DNA of 57,562 bases from Parasphingopyxis sp. (GTDB taxonomy: Bacteria; Pseudomonadota; Alphaproteobacteria; Sphingomonadales; Sphingomonadaceae). The position numbers were made by a program, and so were the translations under genes. The notes beneath the pieces are model-generated. The model worked only from the letters and a program-made list of their open reading frames with translations, was not told where the DNA came from and did not search any database. The stretch spans positions 1 through 57,562 of the forward strand of contig NZ_JANQNS010000002.1 of the NCBI RefSeq assembly GCF_028279465.1, read 5' to 3'. Each line of letters starts with the position of its first letter. Positions within the stretch are counted from its first letter, which is position 1. Shown here one piece after another: positions 1-8,126 of the stretch.

Positions 1-217
1 TTTCCTAGCGGAAAATCGCCGTACCCGGATTTGTTTGTCAGAAACTTCCTGTCGGAAGTTCGCGGCACCGGCCCACCCCCCCTCCCGACCTCCCATTGAG
101 TGTACCCTAGTTGGGAGGTCGGGAGGGGGAGTGGGCCGGTGCCGCGAACTTCCGACAGGAAGTTTCTGACAAACAAATCCGGGTACGGCGATTTTCCGCT
201 AGGAAAATTCTGACAAA
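1..217. repeat. Palindromic repeat family A, copy 1 (left end cut by window edge)
   Basis: This is a near-perfect inverted repeat with arms of about 95 bases around a loop at about 96-112 that holds GTGTACCC. From outside to inside, each arm has the mini-hairpin ATTTTCC-tagc-GGAAAAT, a spacer, TTTGTCAGA, the mini-hairpin AACTTCC-tgtc-GGAAGTT, CGCGGCACC, and a long C-rich stem. The right arm mirrors both cassettes and ends in TCTGACAAA. Eight further copies in the window share the plan: 2848-3029, 13968-14105, 41461-41685, 48584-48765, 53958-54139, 55050-55235, 55776-55997 and 57463-57562. I do not recognise a named family. A short reading frame across 111-323 is a by-product of the repeat. 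Confidence 0.93.
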
Positions 218-229
218 TAAAATCTCAAA

Positions 230-265
230 AATGAAAAAAGGCTGCCGGGCGTGTCTGCCCGGCAA
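230..265 (-). terminator. Rho-independent terminator of the small minus-strand gene
   Basis: Read on the minus strand, GCCGGGC-agacac-GCCCGGC is followed by a run of T residues (the A run at 233-239 on the plus strand). It ends a transcript of roughly 130-150 nt that would carry the 18-codon ORF at 320-376. Confidence 0.8.
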
Positions 266-319
266 CCCTTTGACATGGTCAGCGGCCGGAGTGCCGGCCG
301 GAGAATCTACGCGAGACTT

Positions 320-376
320 TTAACCCCGCACCCTCCGAAACGACTGAACCGACCTCACTACTGAACCATGAGACAT
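320..376 (-). CDS. Tiny basic ORF (18 aa) with a perfect Shine-Dalgarno
   Basis: The ORF reads MSHGSVVRSVQSFRRVRG and stops with TAA. The start is preceded by GAAAGGAGGTGATCC, a full complement of the 16S rRNA 3' end, far stronger than other ribosome sites in the window. A hairpin terminator follows at 230-265, so this is a compact stand-alone transcript. It could encode a small basic peptide, or the site could instead act as a ribosome-binding or leader element. It shares the GAAAGGAGGTGAT signal and the ORF-then-terminator layout with the unrelated 40-aa ORF at 21336-21458. The function is unknown. Confidence 0.45.
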   Translation of the reverse strand: MSHGSVVRSVQSFRRVRG

Positions 377-509
377 CGGATCACCTCCTTTCGCATTGTT
401 GAACTCATGTACCGGAATGAATCATTGCGACTCGTGGATCAACCCTTGTTTTTGAATTTTTTTTGAGCGATTCTCTTTTGCCCGCTGCGACCACCGGTTC
501 GCGGCTTTT

Positions 510-1019
510 TTATTGCGCCTCGTCCGCCGGCGCTTCGCCGCCCGCCGCCGTCGCGCATTGCGCGAAATAATCCTGCAGAACTGCGTCCGTCTCCACCATC
601 AGCGGCTCGGCCCCGTCGGCTTCGATCGTCAGCGGCGCCGGAAACTCGATGATCGTCGCGCTGATCGGTCCCGTTATCGGCATGGGCGCAATCCGCACCG
701 GGCCGTTTGCGCCACTGCGGACCTCGACCGGATCGACGCCGTGCATGAAGTCGCCGGCTCGCATCAGCATGGCCGGGCGCGCGCCTTCGGCGAAGCCGCC
801 TTCCATTTCAAGAACGATTTCGGCGGCTTCGGGATCGCAGCGGAAGGTGGCGAGAAGATTGCCGTCTTCATCGGCATAGCTCGCCTGATCGGCATTGGCG
901 GCCCATGCGCCGGGCGTCAGTTCGAGTGCGCGCGGCTCGCCGGTATCCTCCCCGGCATCGCCCGAACAGGCGGCCAGCGCGACGGCAAGCGCGGCAACGC
1001 TGAAGAACTTCTTGGTCAT
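510..1019 (-). CDS. Predicted lipoprotein, member of a three-gene tandem family
   Basis: The 169-aa protein starts with a lipoprotein signal, MTKKFFSVAALAVALAAC, with lipobox LAAC at residues 15-18, so it is probably anchored in a membrane facing the periplasm. The rest is acidic and has no domain I can name. It shares a pattern with the two upstream genes (1087-1593 and 1590-2246): G-x-W near residue 38, then a short strand ending in a Cys (ATFRC here), and a final Cys near the C-terminus. I infer a small paralogous family, function unknown. It is the last gene of the minus-strand group. Confidence 0.8.
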   Translation of the reverse strand: MTKKFFSVAALAVALAACSGDAGEDTGEPRALELTPGAWAANADQASYADEDGNLLATFRCDPEAAEIVLEMEGGFAEGARPAMLMRAGDFMHGVDPVEVRSGANGPVRIAPMPITGPISATIIEFPAPLTIEADGAEPLMVETDAVLQDYFAQCATAAGGEAPADEAQ

Positions 1020-1086
1020 GTCCTGTTACTCCAGATGGTCAAACGCGCCGCGCATGCCATGCCAATATTACAGATTTGCGGCAGTG

Positions 1087-1593
1087 CTAGCCCCGGCAAT
1101 CCTCGAACACGCGCGTCATTTGCGGCCAGTTCGGCACGGTGACGACAGGCTGGCCAGTCACGGTGATCGCGATCCGGCCGCGGCTGAAGGCGATCTTGTC
1201 GAGATAGTCGTCTGAAGCGTTGGTCGCGGCAACGATATAGGGCTGCGCGCCTGAGCCATTTTGCGCCGCATAGCTGGTGTCGCCATGGGTCGCCTGAAAC
1301 GCCATCGTTCCGGAGCCGCCGTTCATCGCGCCCGCCATGGAGAAATAGATCCGCCGGGTGCCCATATCGCAGCGCACGAGGAACACTGCGTCGGCATCGG
1401 GTTCGCCATACAGTGCCAGGGATCCGCGCTCGTCGTCGCGATAGACCCAGGTGCCAGGCGCGAGCGGGATATCGCGCCAGTCCGTCTCGGTGTCGGCTTG
1501 CGCTGGCGCGGGCGTCGGCGCGGCCGAACAGGCGCCGAGCGCGATCAGGATCGTGGCGGCGGCTGTCAGACCGTTGAAGCCGAACGCGCTCAT
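1087..1593 (-). CDS. Predicted lipoprotein, tandem family member 2
   Basis: This 168-aa protein has an N-terminal hydrophobic segment ending in LGAC near residue 22, a lipobox. The body contains PGTWVYRDDERGSLALYG and FLVRCDMG, the same G-x-W then Cys pattern as its neighbours, and ends EDCRG. Its start ATG overlaps the stop of the upstream gene by four bases (1590-1593), so the two are probably translationally coupled. I cannot assign a function. Confidence 0.8.
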   Translation of the reverse strand: MSAFGFNGLTAAATILIALGACSAAPTPAPAQADTETDWRDIPLAPGTWVYRDDERGSLALYGEPDADAVFLVRCDMGTRRIYFSMAGAMNGGSGTMAFQATHGDTSYAAQNGSGAQPYIVAATNASDDYLDKIAFSRGRIAITVTGQPVVTVPNWPQMTRVFEDCRG

Positions 1594-2246
1594 TCCGCCG
1601 CCTCCCCATCTTCGATGGATGGCACCGCGGCGTCGAGTTCCGCAGCTTCCGCAGACGCATCGCGCCGGTCGCAGGCGCTGACGATGCTCGTGAGGACGTC
1701 ATCGGCTGGGATCGTGACGCGCTGATCGCCGCCCAGACGGATCGAATAGGGCCCATTGCCGCCGATCAACCGCCCGATAAACGGATCGGCCGCGGGAACG
1801 GAGATATAGGCGGCCGCGACATCGCCGGTCGCTTCGGACGCGGTAAAGGTCGATCCGCCTTCGGGCGTACTGATATAGACGGTGCCTGACCCGCCCTGGG
1901 GCGGCATGCCGATCAGTCGGATATCGATCCCACCGCCGAGCTCGCAAGCAATGGTGACCATGGGCGATCCACCCTCTTCGCCGAACTGGGCGACCCGCTC
2001 GTCATCGACGGTCGCGACGCTCCAGACGCCGGGCGTCACATCGCCCGATCCGCTGGTGTCGATCTGGCCCGGCGAGGTGCCGGACAGCACCTCTTCCTCG
2101 CCGTTATTGGCGCGCGCTTCCGCTGCAAGCCGTTCATATTCTTCTTGCGCCGCTTGCGCAGCGGCCCGTGCCTCTTCAGGCGTTTCGGTTCGGGCGCAGG
2201 CGGATAAAGCCAGCGCGGGAAGGACGACATACAGGATCGAACGCAC
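1590..2246 (-). CDS. Predicted lipoprotein, tandem family member 1
   Basis: The 218-aa protein begins MRSILYVVLPALALSAC, a lipoprotein signal with lipobox LSAC. An Ala/Glu-rich helical stretch (about residues 22-60) follows, then a domain with PGVWSVATVDDERVAQFG and VTIACELGGG, which matches the pattern of the two downstream lipoproteins. It is the first gene of the set and lies divergent from the cold-shock gene. The C-terminus is acidic. Its role is unknown; tandem duplication is the likely origin of the trio. Confidence 0.8.
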   Translation of the reverse strand: MRSILYVVLPALALSACARTETPEEARAAAQAAQEEYERLAAEARANNGEEEVLSGTSPGQIDTSGSGDVTPGVWSVATVDDERVAQFGEEGGSPMVTIACELGGGIDIRLIGMPPQGGSGTVYISTPEGGSTFTASEATGDVAAAYISVPAADPFIGRLIGGNGPYSIRLGGDQRVTIPADDVLTSIVSACDRRDASAEAAELDAAVPSIEDGEAAE

Positions 2247-2584
2247 GGATTTCTCCCAAGGGAATCTCTTTCCCCATCAATGGGGAGGAAATGGCGGGAT
2301 ATCAAGCGAAGACGGGGCGGTGCAGCGAAGGCGATGGGCTGCGCTCCGACAGCATGACGGCGAGGCAGCAAATCACGCCCACAGGCGCTTTAATTTGCCC
2401 TTCATTCCCTGCGCCCCTATATACGCCTTTCTGCCGATGTCGCACGTGGCGACGGACTAAGGCGCCCGGCGCCCTCTATTCCCTCAATACCTCAGCATTC
2501 AGACGCAGGCCGCATCCGGTGTTCGGATGGGGCTCATTTCCGCTGCCCGCATGGCGGGGGCGGCCCAATATAGGGAATAAGAAT
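2247..2584. other. Divergent intergenic region and cold-shock gene leader
   Basis: I see no convincing gene in these 338 bases between the divergent lipoprotein and cold-shock genes. The 3' part would form a long untranslated leader of the cold-shock mRNA, a common feature of csp genes. It contains the G/C-rich inverted segments GGCGCCCGGCGCC near 2461 and CCGCTGCCCGCATGGCGG near 2540. No specific promoter can be named with confidence. Confidence 0.5.
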
Positions 2585-2791
2585 ATGCCGATTGGCACAG
2601 TGAAATTTTTCAACGAACAAAAGGGCTATGGCTTTATCGAGCCTGAAGAGGGCGGCAATGACGCCTTCGTTCACATGACGGCGGTCCAGGCTGCAGGGAT
2701 GACCACGCTCAAGGAAAACCAGCGCGTATCCTATGAGCTTGAAGAGAGCCGCAACGGCAAGATGGCGGCGACGAACCTCGAAGACGCGTAA
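2585..2791 (+). CDS. cspA: Cold-shock domain protein (CspA family)
   Basis: The 68-aa protein starts MPIGTVKFFNEQKGYGFIEP and carries the RNP1 (KGYGFI) and RNP2 (DAFVHM) motifs of cold-shock domains, so it should bind single-stranded RNA or DNA and act as an RNA chaperone in the cytoplasm. The size is normal for the family. I chose the ATG at 2585 because the CSD begins there; the open frame upstream is leader. A strong terminator follows at 2812-2850. Several csp paralogues usually exist per genome, so the symbol is generic. Confidence 0.95.
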   Translation: MPIGTVKFFNEQKGYGFIEPEEGGNDAFVHMTAVQAAGMTTLKENQRVSYELEESRNGKMAATNLEDA

Positions 2792-2811
2792 ACGCCTAGA
2801 TTTCGTTTGCC

Positions 2812-2850
2812 AAAAGGGCGGCGGGGCTTCGGTTTCGCCGCCCTTTTTTT
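2812..2850 (+). terminator. Rho-independent terminator of the cold-shock gene
   Basis: AAAAGGGCGGCG pairs with CGCCGCCC followed by seven T residues, with a 12-base loop. It abuts repeat family A copy 2, whose TTTGTCAGA begins inside the T tract. Confidence 0.9.
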
Positions 2851-3029
2851 GTCAGACCTCGGCTACGCCTCGGCGCGGCACCGGCCCGCTCCCCCTCCCG
2901 GCCTCCCATCGAGTGTACCCTGTGGGAGGTCGGGAGGGGGAGCGGGCCGGTGCCGCGAACTTCCGACAGGAAGTTTCTGACAAACAAATCCGGGGGCCGC
3001 GATTTCGCGCTAGCGAAATTCTGACAGAT
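2848..3029. repeat. Palindromic repeat family A, copy 2
   Basis: The main stem closes around a loop with GTGTACCC (plus orientation). The left cassette is a degenerate CCTCGGC-type unit. The right arm has the AACTTCC/GGAAGTT cassette plus an outer ATTTCGC-gcta-GCGAAAT cassette, so the arms match in the core but not in the cassettes. It lies between two convergent genes, the cold-shock gene and the amidohydrolase. Confidence 0.9.
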
Positions 3030-3036
3030 AAAGCCT

Positions 3037-4497
3037 CTATCCCGGCCGGCCGCCATGCGCCGTCCAGTTCGCCATGAACTCGCGGCGCGTTTTCGGGCCA
3101 TAGGTGGCGAAGCTCGGATTGGGGTTCGCGCGATAATCGGCGCGGCGGTCGAGCAGCGTGTTGTCCGCCGCCACTTCCTCGAGATCGAGACCGTAAACGG
3201 TCGCGCCATTAAGGCCGAATATCTTGCGCTTCGCTTCTGCGGTCAGCGCCGGATAGCCGAAGCGTTCCTGATACTCCTCGCTGATTTCGAAGGCGCGGAA
3301 AGACTGGATCTGGTCCTGCGGGCTGCCATACCAGATCGAGTCCGTGCCCCACATGATCCGTTCCTCGCCGAAGGTCTGCAGGAGCTTGCCCATGACATGT
3401 GCAGCCTCGTCCGGCCGGCCCATGAAATACCGCCAGAGCGAGCCCATCTCCGCATAGAGATTGCCCTCGTTCGGCTGCAGCCCGGCATCGCGATGCGCCT
3501 TGATCAGCCGGTCGAGACCGCCGCCGTTGGGATCGTAGGCCCCCTCCGTCACGCCCGGCTGGAACCCCGAATGATAGACGAGGAAGGTGAGGTCGGGATT
3601 GTTGACGGCGGCATTCCCCATGTCGCGCGGGCTCGAATAGAGCGGATCCAGGCCGAACAGGGTGATGCCTTTGTGCACGGCGATGATCGTTTTGCCGAGC
3701 CGCCGGCAATTTTCGAAGGTCCGGTTCGCATAATCGCTTTCATCGAGGAAAAAGCCCTCGGCGTCCGGCCCCCATTGCGGATACATTTTCCAGGCATCGA
3801 CACCATGGACTTCCGCTTTCTCGTCCATCGCTTCGAGTTCGCCCGGATCGTTGGGCAACACCCCGCCGTGAATGAGGCAGCGCGCCCCGTCGCCGCCGAT
3901 CTGCTCGATAATGCCGCGCGCTTCGGCCGCGTACTCGATCGGCGTCGGGTTGCTGTCCGCCGTGCCCCAGAGCGCGGAGACCACGGCGACATCGGTATCG
4001 CTGTCGAGATAGACTTCGCGGGCCAGCGTCTGCGCCGAATAGCAGTCATAGCTGCCGTCCGTGCACTGGGTGGACTGGCCGAAGGCGCGCGAGAGCGCCT
4101 GCTCCCATATCTGCCCGTCGCGGCCTGTCGCCCAGGCAGCGGACGGGTCGACGCAATGGGTCTGCACATCGAAGATGAACTCGTCTCCGCCGACCGCCGC
4201 ATCGGCCGCCGCTGTTTCAAAGGACGCTTCCTCGGATACCGCATAGGTTCCGCCCGAACCCGGATTGGCCCGGTTGCAGGCCGCCAGCGTCGCCGCCGCG
4301 CCCATTGAGGAGACGAGAAAGGCCCGCCGCCCCATGCCGAGTTTTCTTGCGTTTTCCGTCGCCGTCTCATGGGCGAGTCGATTGGCATGATGCTGGTTGA
4401 CCGTCGGCGGGCGGGGGAAAAATTCCCCGTTCGACGTGCCGTCGAACTTGATGGGCAAGCGTTTGCCTTCGGGATCGAGATCGGTGCTGCGGGCCAT
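3037..4497 (-). CDS. Tat-exported amidohydrolase-family protein
   Basis: The 486-aa protein has a late twin-arginine signal (GRRAFLVSSMGAAATLAAC, about residues 56-74) after a 55-residue leader, and a possible lipobox LAAC. The mature part resembles the amidohydrolase_2 (TIM-barrel, metal-dependent) superfamily: FDVQTHCVDP near the start, internal IIAVHKG and FLVYHSG strands that could supply metal-binding His, and IMWGTDSIWYG near the end with the expected Asp. The first motif is QTH rather than the usual D-x-H. The substrate is unknown; decarboxylase or lactonase relatives are possible. Confidence 0.75.
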   Translation of the reverse strand: MARSTDLDPEGKRLPIKFDGTSNGEFFPRPPTVNQHHANRLAHETATENARKLGMGRRAFLVSSMGAAATLAACNRANPGSGGTYAVSEEASFETAAADAAVGGDEFIFDVQTHCVDPSAAWATGRDGQIWEQALSRAFGQSTQCTDGSYDCYSAQTLAREVYLDSDTDVAVVSALWGTADSNPTPIEYAAEARGIIEQIGGDGARCLIHGGVLPNDPGELEAMDEKAEVHGVDAWKMYPQWGPDAEGFFLDESDYANRTFENCRRLGKTIIAVHKGITLFGLDPLYSSPRDMGNAAVNNPDLTFLVYHSGFQPGVTEGAYDPNGGGLDRLIKAHRDAGLQPNEGNLYAEMGSLWRYFMGRPDEAAHVMGKLLQTFGEERIMWGTDSIWYGSPQDQIQSFRAFEISEEYQERFGYPALTAEAKRKIFGLNGATVYGLDLEEVAADNTLLDRRADYRANPNPSFATYGPKTRREFMANWTAHGGRPG

Positions 4498-4583
4498 GGG
4501 CGACTCTCCTATACGCGTTTAGGCACAGTCTAACCTGCTCGGCCGCAAAGCGAAAATGACTTCGATCAAATCGCCGGCACGGC

Positions 4584-5336
4584 CTACCGCTTTTCAGGCG
4601 TCACTGCCGCCGATGCGATCCACCAGAGCCAGACGCCGAGCGCGGCGCGGCTGATTGGCTGGAGGATCGGATAGACCGCTGAAATCAGGGGATCGAGGCC
4701 GCTCATTTCGAAATAACCGGACAGGATGATGACAAGCGTCAACGGCGCGGCGGCCAGCATCAGCCATGCGATGGCCAGCTGGAAACGGCCGGCGTCGGCG
4801 AGCAGCGCGATGCCCTGCAGCAACGTGCCGAACAAAAAGCCAATCAGGATAACAAAGAAAAGCGCGTTCCACACGGCCGTCAACGCCGTGATGTTCGCCG
4901 CCAATATCGCGGCGCTATCGGGTTCGGCCGCCAGATAGGCCGGCCGCAACGTGCCGTTCAGCGCGAAGATGTTGATCGCCACGCCCGCCATCTCGACGAC
5001 ACCCCAGATGACGAAGAAGACAAGCCCTCCGAGCGCCCAGCCGCGCGCTTGCGGAGATACGGCGCGTGTAATGCCGATATAGGCGAGCAGGGCGAGGGGA
5101 ATGTGGAACAGGTTCACCCATTGGCGCGCCATGAACGGGCCGTTGGCGTGGAGCCGCGCAGCGTCGTCGAAGCTTTCGGCACCAGGCACCTGGCGCGCAA
5201 GGTACCAGAGGAAGAATGTCGTCACCGCCGAAAGCAGGGCCGCCCCGGCCGCCAGCCGGAGAAAGGCCTGCTCGAAATTGACCTGCGTGCCGATTGAAGC
5301 TTTCCAAGTGGCCATTAAACGATGGTAACGCCGCAT
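4584..5336 (-). CDS. Integral membrane protein, DUF4386-like
   Basis: The 250-aa protein has about six hydrophobic segments: LAAGAALLSAVTTFFLWYLA, a segment around residues 70-85, GLVFFVIWGVVEMAGVAINI, ALFFVILIGFLFGTLL, AIAWLMLAAAPLTLVIIL and a C-terminal one. The layout recalls DUF4386 proteins, whose function is unknown; the match is by feel. A second ATG at 5315 (MATWKASIG) is an equally good start. It appears to be a single-gene unit. Confidence 0.65.
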   Translation of the reverse strand: MRRYHRLMATWKASIGTQVNFEQAFLRLAAGAALLSAVTTFFLWYLARQVPGAESFDDAARLHANGPFMARQWVNLFHIPLALLAYIGITRAVSPQARGWALGGLVFFVIWGVVEMAGVAINIFALNGTLRPAYLAAEPDSAAILAANITALTAVWNALFFVILIGFLFGTLLQGIALLADAGRFQLAIAWLMLAAAPLTLVIILSGYFEMSGLDPLISAVYPILQPISRAALGVWLWWIASAAVTPEKR

Positions 5337-5434
5337 ATGCGGTCGCCAAAAACCACTTCGATCAAAGGTCGATAATATCCGTCAGGCGACGCGAGGGGCC
5401 GAGTTTGCCGTGTTCGCTACTTTGAAGCGTGCCC

Positions 5435-6955
5435 TCAGCGCGCGCGAATAAAGGCGCGGATATCCTCGGACAGGCGCTGCCGGTCCTCGTCGCGGACATA
5501 CATCATGTGCCCGGCGCCATAATAGCGATACACGATCCGGTCCTGCGGGATGCCCATGCGGTTGAGCGAGAGTTCGGCGCCGAAAAAGGGCGTGGCGAAA
5601 TCATACCAGCCCTGCGCCACGAAGGTCCTGAGCCCGCTATTCTCGCGCATCGCCCGCCCGATATAGGGCGCGACGTTCAGATAGGCGTTGCGCCCCTGCC
5701 CGGCGAGCGTCCAGTCCCAATGCCGTCCCGGCTCGCGACCGATCGACTGGTACTCGCGGTCCGTCTCGAAGCCGAGCGTCTCGCGCGACCAGCTGTTGAT
5801 CGCGGCGGTATAGCCGGCGTCGATGCCGTAAAAGCTGGGATCATTGTCGGGCGTCTCGCCGGCATTGTCATAGTCGATGCCGGTATAGCGCGAATCCAGC
5901 CGGCCGATGGTCAGCCCCTGATCGCGCAGCAGTTCCTTGTAGAAGCGCTGCGACGTGACGCGCAGGTTCGCGCGATCGAGATAGGCCTCGGACAGTCCGG
6001 TCAAGCGGGACATTTCGGCGCGCACCCGGGTGCGCTCGGCATCGGGCAGGTCCGCGCCCTGCAACAGCGCGGTGATATAGGGGCCGATGGCGAAGCGGCG
6101 GGCCTCTTCGGCAATCGCCTCGACCGACGGCGCCTGGACGCGGCCATGATAATAGGCCGCGGTCGCCATGTTGGGCAGCGTGACGACATAGGCCATCTCG
6201 TTGCCCGGCGTCGGCTCGCGCGCGGCGAAATCGAGGATGGTCGAGATCAGGATCAGCCCGTTGAACGCTACGTCATTAAAGGTCGATCCCTCGAGCTGAT
6301 CGATGACCGTGGCCGTGCGCGTTGTGCCATAGCTCTCGCCGCCGAGAAATTTGGGGCTGTTCCAGCGGCCATTCTCGTTGAGCCAGCGCCGGATAACGGC
6401 GGCCACGGCGACTGCATCCTGGGTCAGGCCGTAATAGCGGGCAGGATCGGTGCCTTCGAGCAGATAGCTGAAACCGGTGCCGGGCGGGTCGATGAAGACA
6501 AGGTCGGCGACGTCGAGCAGGCTGTCCGGATTGGGCAGGATCGGATAGGGCGGCCCGCCATCGTCGCGCGCATCGGGCGGGATCGCGACGCGCACCGGCC
6601 CGAAGGCACCCATCTGCAGCCAGACCGAGCCTGAACCCGGCCCGCCATTGAACATGAAAAAGACCGGGCGCGATGTATCGCGCGGCGTGCGGACGTAACT
6701 GGTCGTGACCACCATCGCCTCCGGCGTACCATCATCGGCGGAGAGCAGATTCTCGCGTATCGTAACCCGATAATTGATCCGCTGGCCGCCGAACGTGCCC
6801 GACATGTCGCGCGTGCGGACCTGCGGCTCGGGCGCGGCGGGGGTGGAGGAGGCGCTTTCGGTATCGGGGGCGCTATCTTGCGCGAGGGCGGCGGGTGCGG
6901 CGAGGGCGGCGAGGGCGCATGCTGCGAGCAGGGCGAATGGTCGAAAGATGGTCAT
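5435..6955 (-). CDS. Serine carboxypeptidase-like protein (peptidase S10 family)
   Basis: The protein is about 506 aa and is exported: the signal peptide starts MTIFRPFALLAACALAALAA and ends near ALAQ. The oxyanion-region motif FMFNGGPGSGS and the nucleophile motif GGESYGTTR are clear; Asp in WYDFATPF and His in GAGHMMY complete the triad. S10 enzymes remove C-terminal residues from peptides, and bacterial members are usually periplasmic or secreted. I chose ATG 6955 over 6994 because AGGGG lies upstream and the signal peptide begins there. Confidence 0.9.
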   Translation of the reverse strand: MTIFRPFALLAACALAALAAPAALAQDSAPDTESASSTPAAPEPQVRTRDMSGTFGGQRINYRVTIRENLLSADDGTPEAMVVTTSYVRTPRDTSRPVFFMFNGGPGSGSVWLQMGAFGPVRVAIPPDARDDGGPPYPILPNPDSLLDVADLVFIDPPGTGFSYLLEGTDPARYYGLTQDAVAVAAVIRRWLNENGRWNSPKFLGGESYGTTRTATVIDQLEGSTFNDVAFNGLILISTILDFAAREPTPGNEMAYVVTLPNMATAAYYHGRVQAPSVEAIAEEARRFAIGPYITALLQGADLPDAERTRVRAEMSRLTGLSEAYLDRANLRVTSQRFYKELLRDQGLTIGRLDSRYTGIDYDNAGETPDNDPSFYGIDAGYTAAINSWSRETLGFETDREYQSIGREPGRHWDWTLAGQGRNAYLNVAPYIGRAMRENSGLRTFVAQGWYDFATPFFGAELSLNRMGIPQDRIVYRYYGAGHMMYVRDEDRQRLSEDIRAFIRAR

Positions 6956-7076
6956 GCAGCTACCCCTGATATTGCACGGGCAGCTAAGGGGCATGCGGGA
7001 AGCCGGTCAAGCGCGAAGAGGAAAAGCTACCGTATCTTTCGGGTCGGATGTGGGGCCCTAGCGCTGGGACACTCGC

Positions 7077-8120
7077 CTAGTTGCTTGCGAGAATTACCCC
7101 GCATCTTCGAGAGAACCGTAGCATCGTGTCGCCAGCCGGGGCCATTATGGAAAGATCGTCAACGGTGACGCCGGCCATTCCCGTTGACGTCGAGAGGATA
7201 TCTAGCAGGTCATCGGAAATGTCGAGCGTTCCACGAAGGACCGGAGTTTCTTCGGGTTCGCCAAAACCAACTCGCTCCATGCTCTGCTCGAGATCGGTAA
7301 AGACATAGCTCTGCCCGCCGACCAAAAGTGCAACCCTTGTCGTTTCGTCTCCCAACAGTGTCATCATTTCGACGTTATTGTTGCCGAGCGAACAAGTTAA
7401 AGCGGCTCGGTTTTCGCCAGCCGTTACCGTTGCAACTATTCCTTCAGGATGGTCGATGACACGCCAATATTCAGGAGGCACGAAATCTCCATCGGAGTGA
7501 ACATGATTCAGGTGACGATCCAAATCCAGCGCAATTGCATGCGACGCTACGTCAGCTTGCAGCATCAACTCCGATTGTCTTTGGCGGATGGCACGTTCGC
7601 GTTCCGAGGCCTCGTCAAATGAGATCAGGCCTAAGTACTCGTGGATCGCCTGAACCCAGATGTCGTCTTCTGACTCGACATCTTCGATCTCGCGGGCCCA
7701 GCTATTTCCTATCTGGCGCAAGCCTTCGGGTGTGTTGACGAACATTGCAACGACGAGCTGATTTTCAGGATAGAAGACTCGGACGCATGCCCCTAGGCCG
7801 ACTGAGAAATGAGCCTCGCCCAAACTGCTCGGCAAGGGTGGGATCGGTTGGCCGTTCCAATCCGTCCTACCGAATACTCTCAACGGCTCCGAAGGCGGTG
7901 GGCCCTTGAGTATTTCGATCAGTTCTAACAGTACGAAATCATCAAGTCCCGGCTCCGAACCCTCTTCAGGACCAGAACCCGTTCGGCCCAGAACGATGAG
8001 GTCTGCTTCTTCGACAAGCTGGAGATTTGTTGGGATTCGATAGTCGTCCGGCATGCTGCAGGCCCAGACTGGCGCAGAAATGTAGAACAGAAGAAAGGTC
8101 AAGAGGACGCGAATTGCCAT
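7077..8120 (-). CDS. Secreted hypothetical protein downstream of uvrB
   Basis: The 347-aa protein has a signal peptide (MAIRVLLTFLLFYISAPVWA, mature from about C21) and no domain I recognise. Its first part (ADLIVLGRTG, EILKGPP) resembles the strand pattern of small secreted proteins beginning with C-S-M-P. Base composition is less G/C-rich than its neighbours and codon use is more mixed, which hints at acquisition or a fast-evolving gene. It starts 7 bases after the uvrB stop, so it may be co-transcribed. Function unknown. Confidence 0.7.
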   Translation of the reverse strand: MAIRVLLTFLLFYISAPVWACSMPDDYRIPTNLQLVEEADLIVLGRTGSGPEEGSEPGLDDFVLLELIEILKGPPPSEPLRVFGRTDWNGQPIPPLPSSLGEAHFSVGLGACVRVFYPENQLVVAMFVNTPEGLRQIGNSWAREIEDVESEDDIWVQAIHEYLGLISFDEASERERAIRQRQSELMLQADVASHAIALDLDRHLNHVHSDGDFVPPEYWRVIDHPEGIVATVTAGENRAALTCSLGNNNVEMMTLLGDETTRVALLVGGQSYVFTDLEQSMERVGFGEPEETPVLRGTLDISDDLLDILSTSTGMAGVTVDDLSIMAPAGDTMLRFSRRCGVILASN

Positions 8121-8126
8121 CTTGAC

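Noticed and set aside
111-323. Short frames running through family A palindromes, here and at 2733-3077, 13965-14516 and 55820-56014
   Set aside because: They follow the repeat sequence and read similar nonsense such as EGERAGAANFRQE in many copies; this is repeat, not protein.
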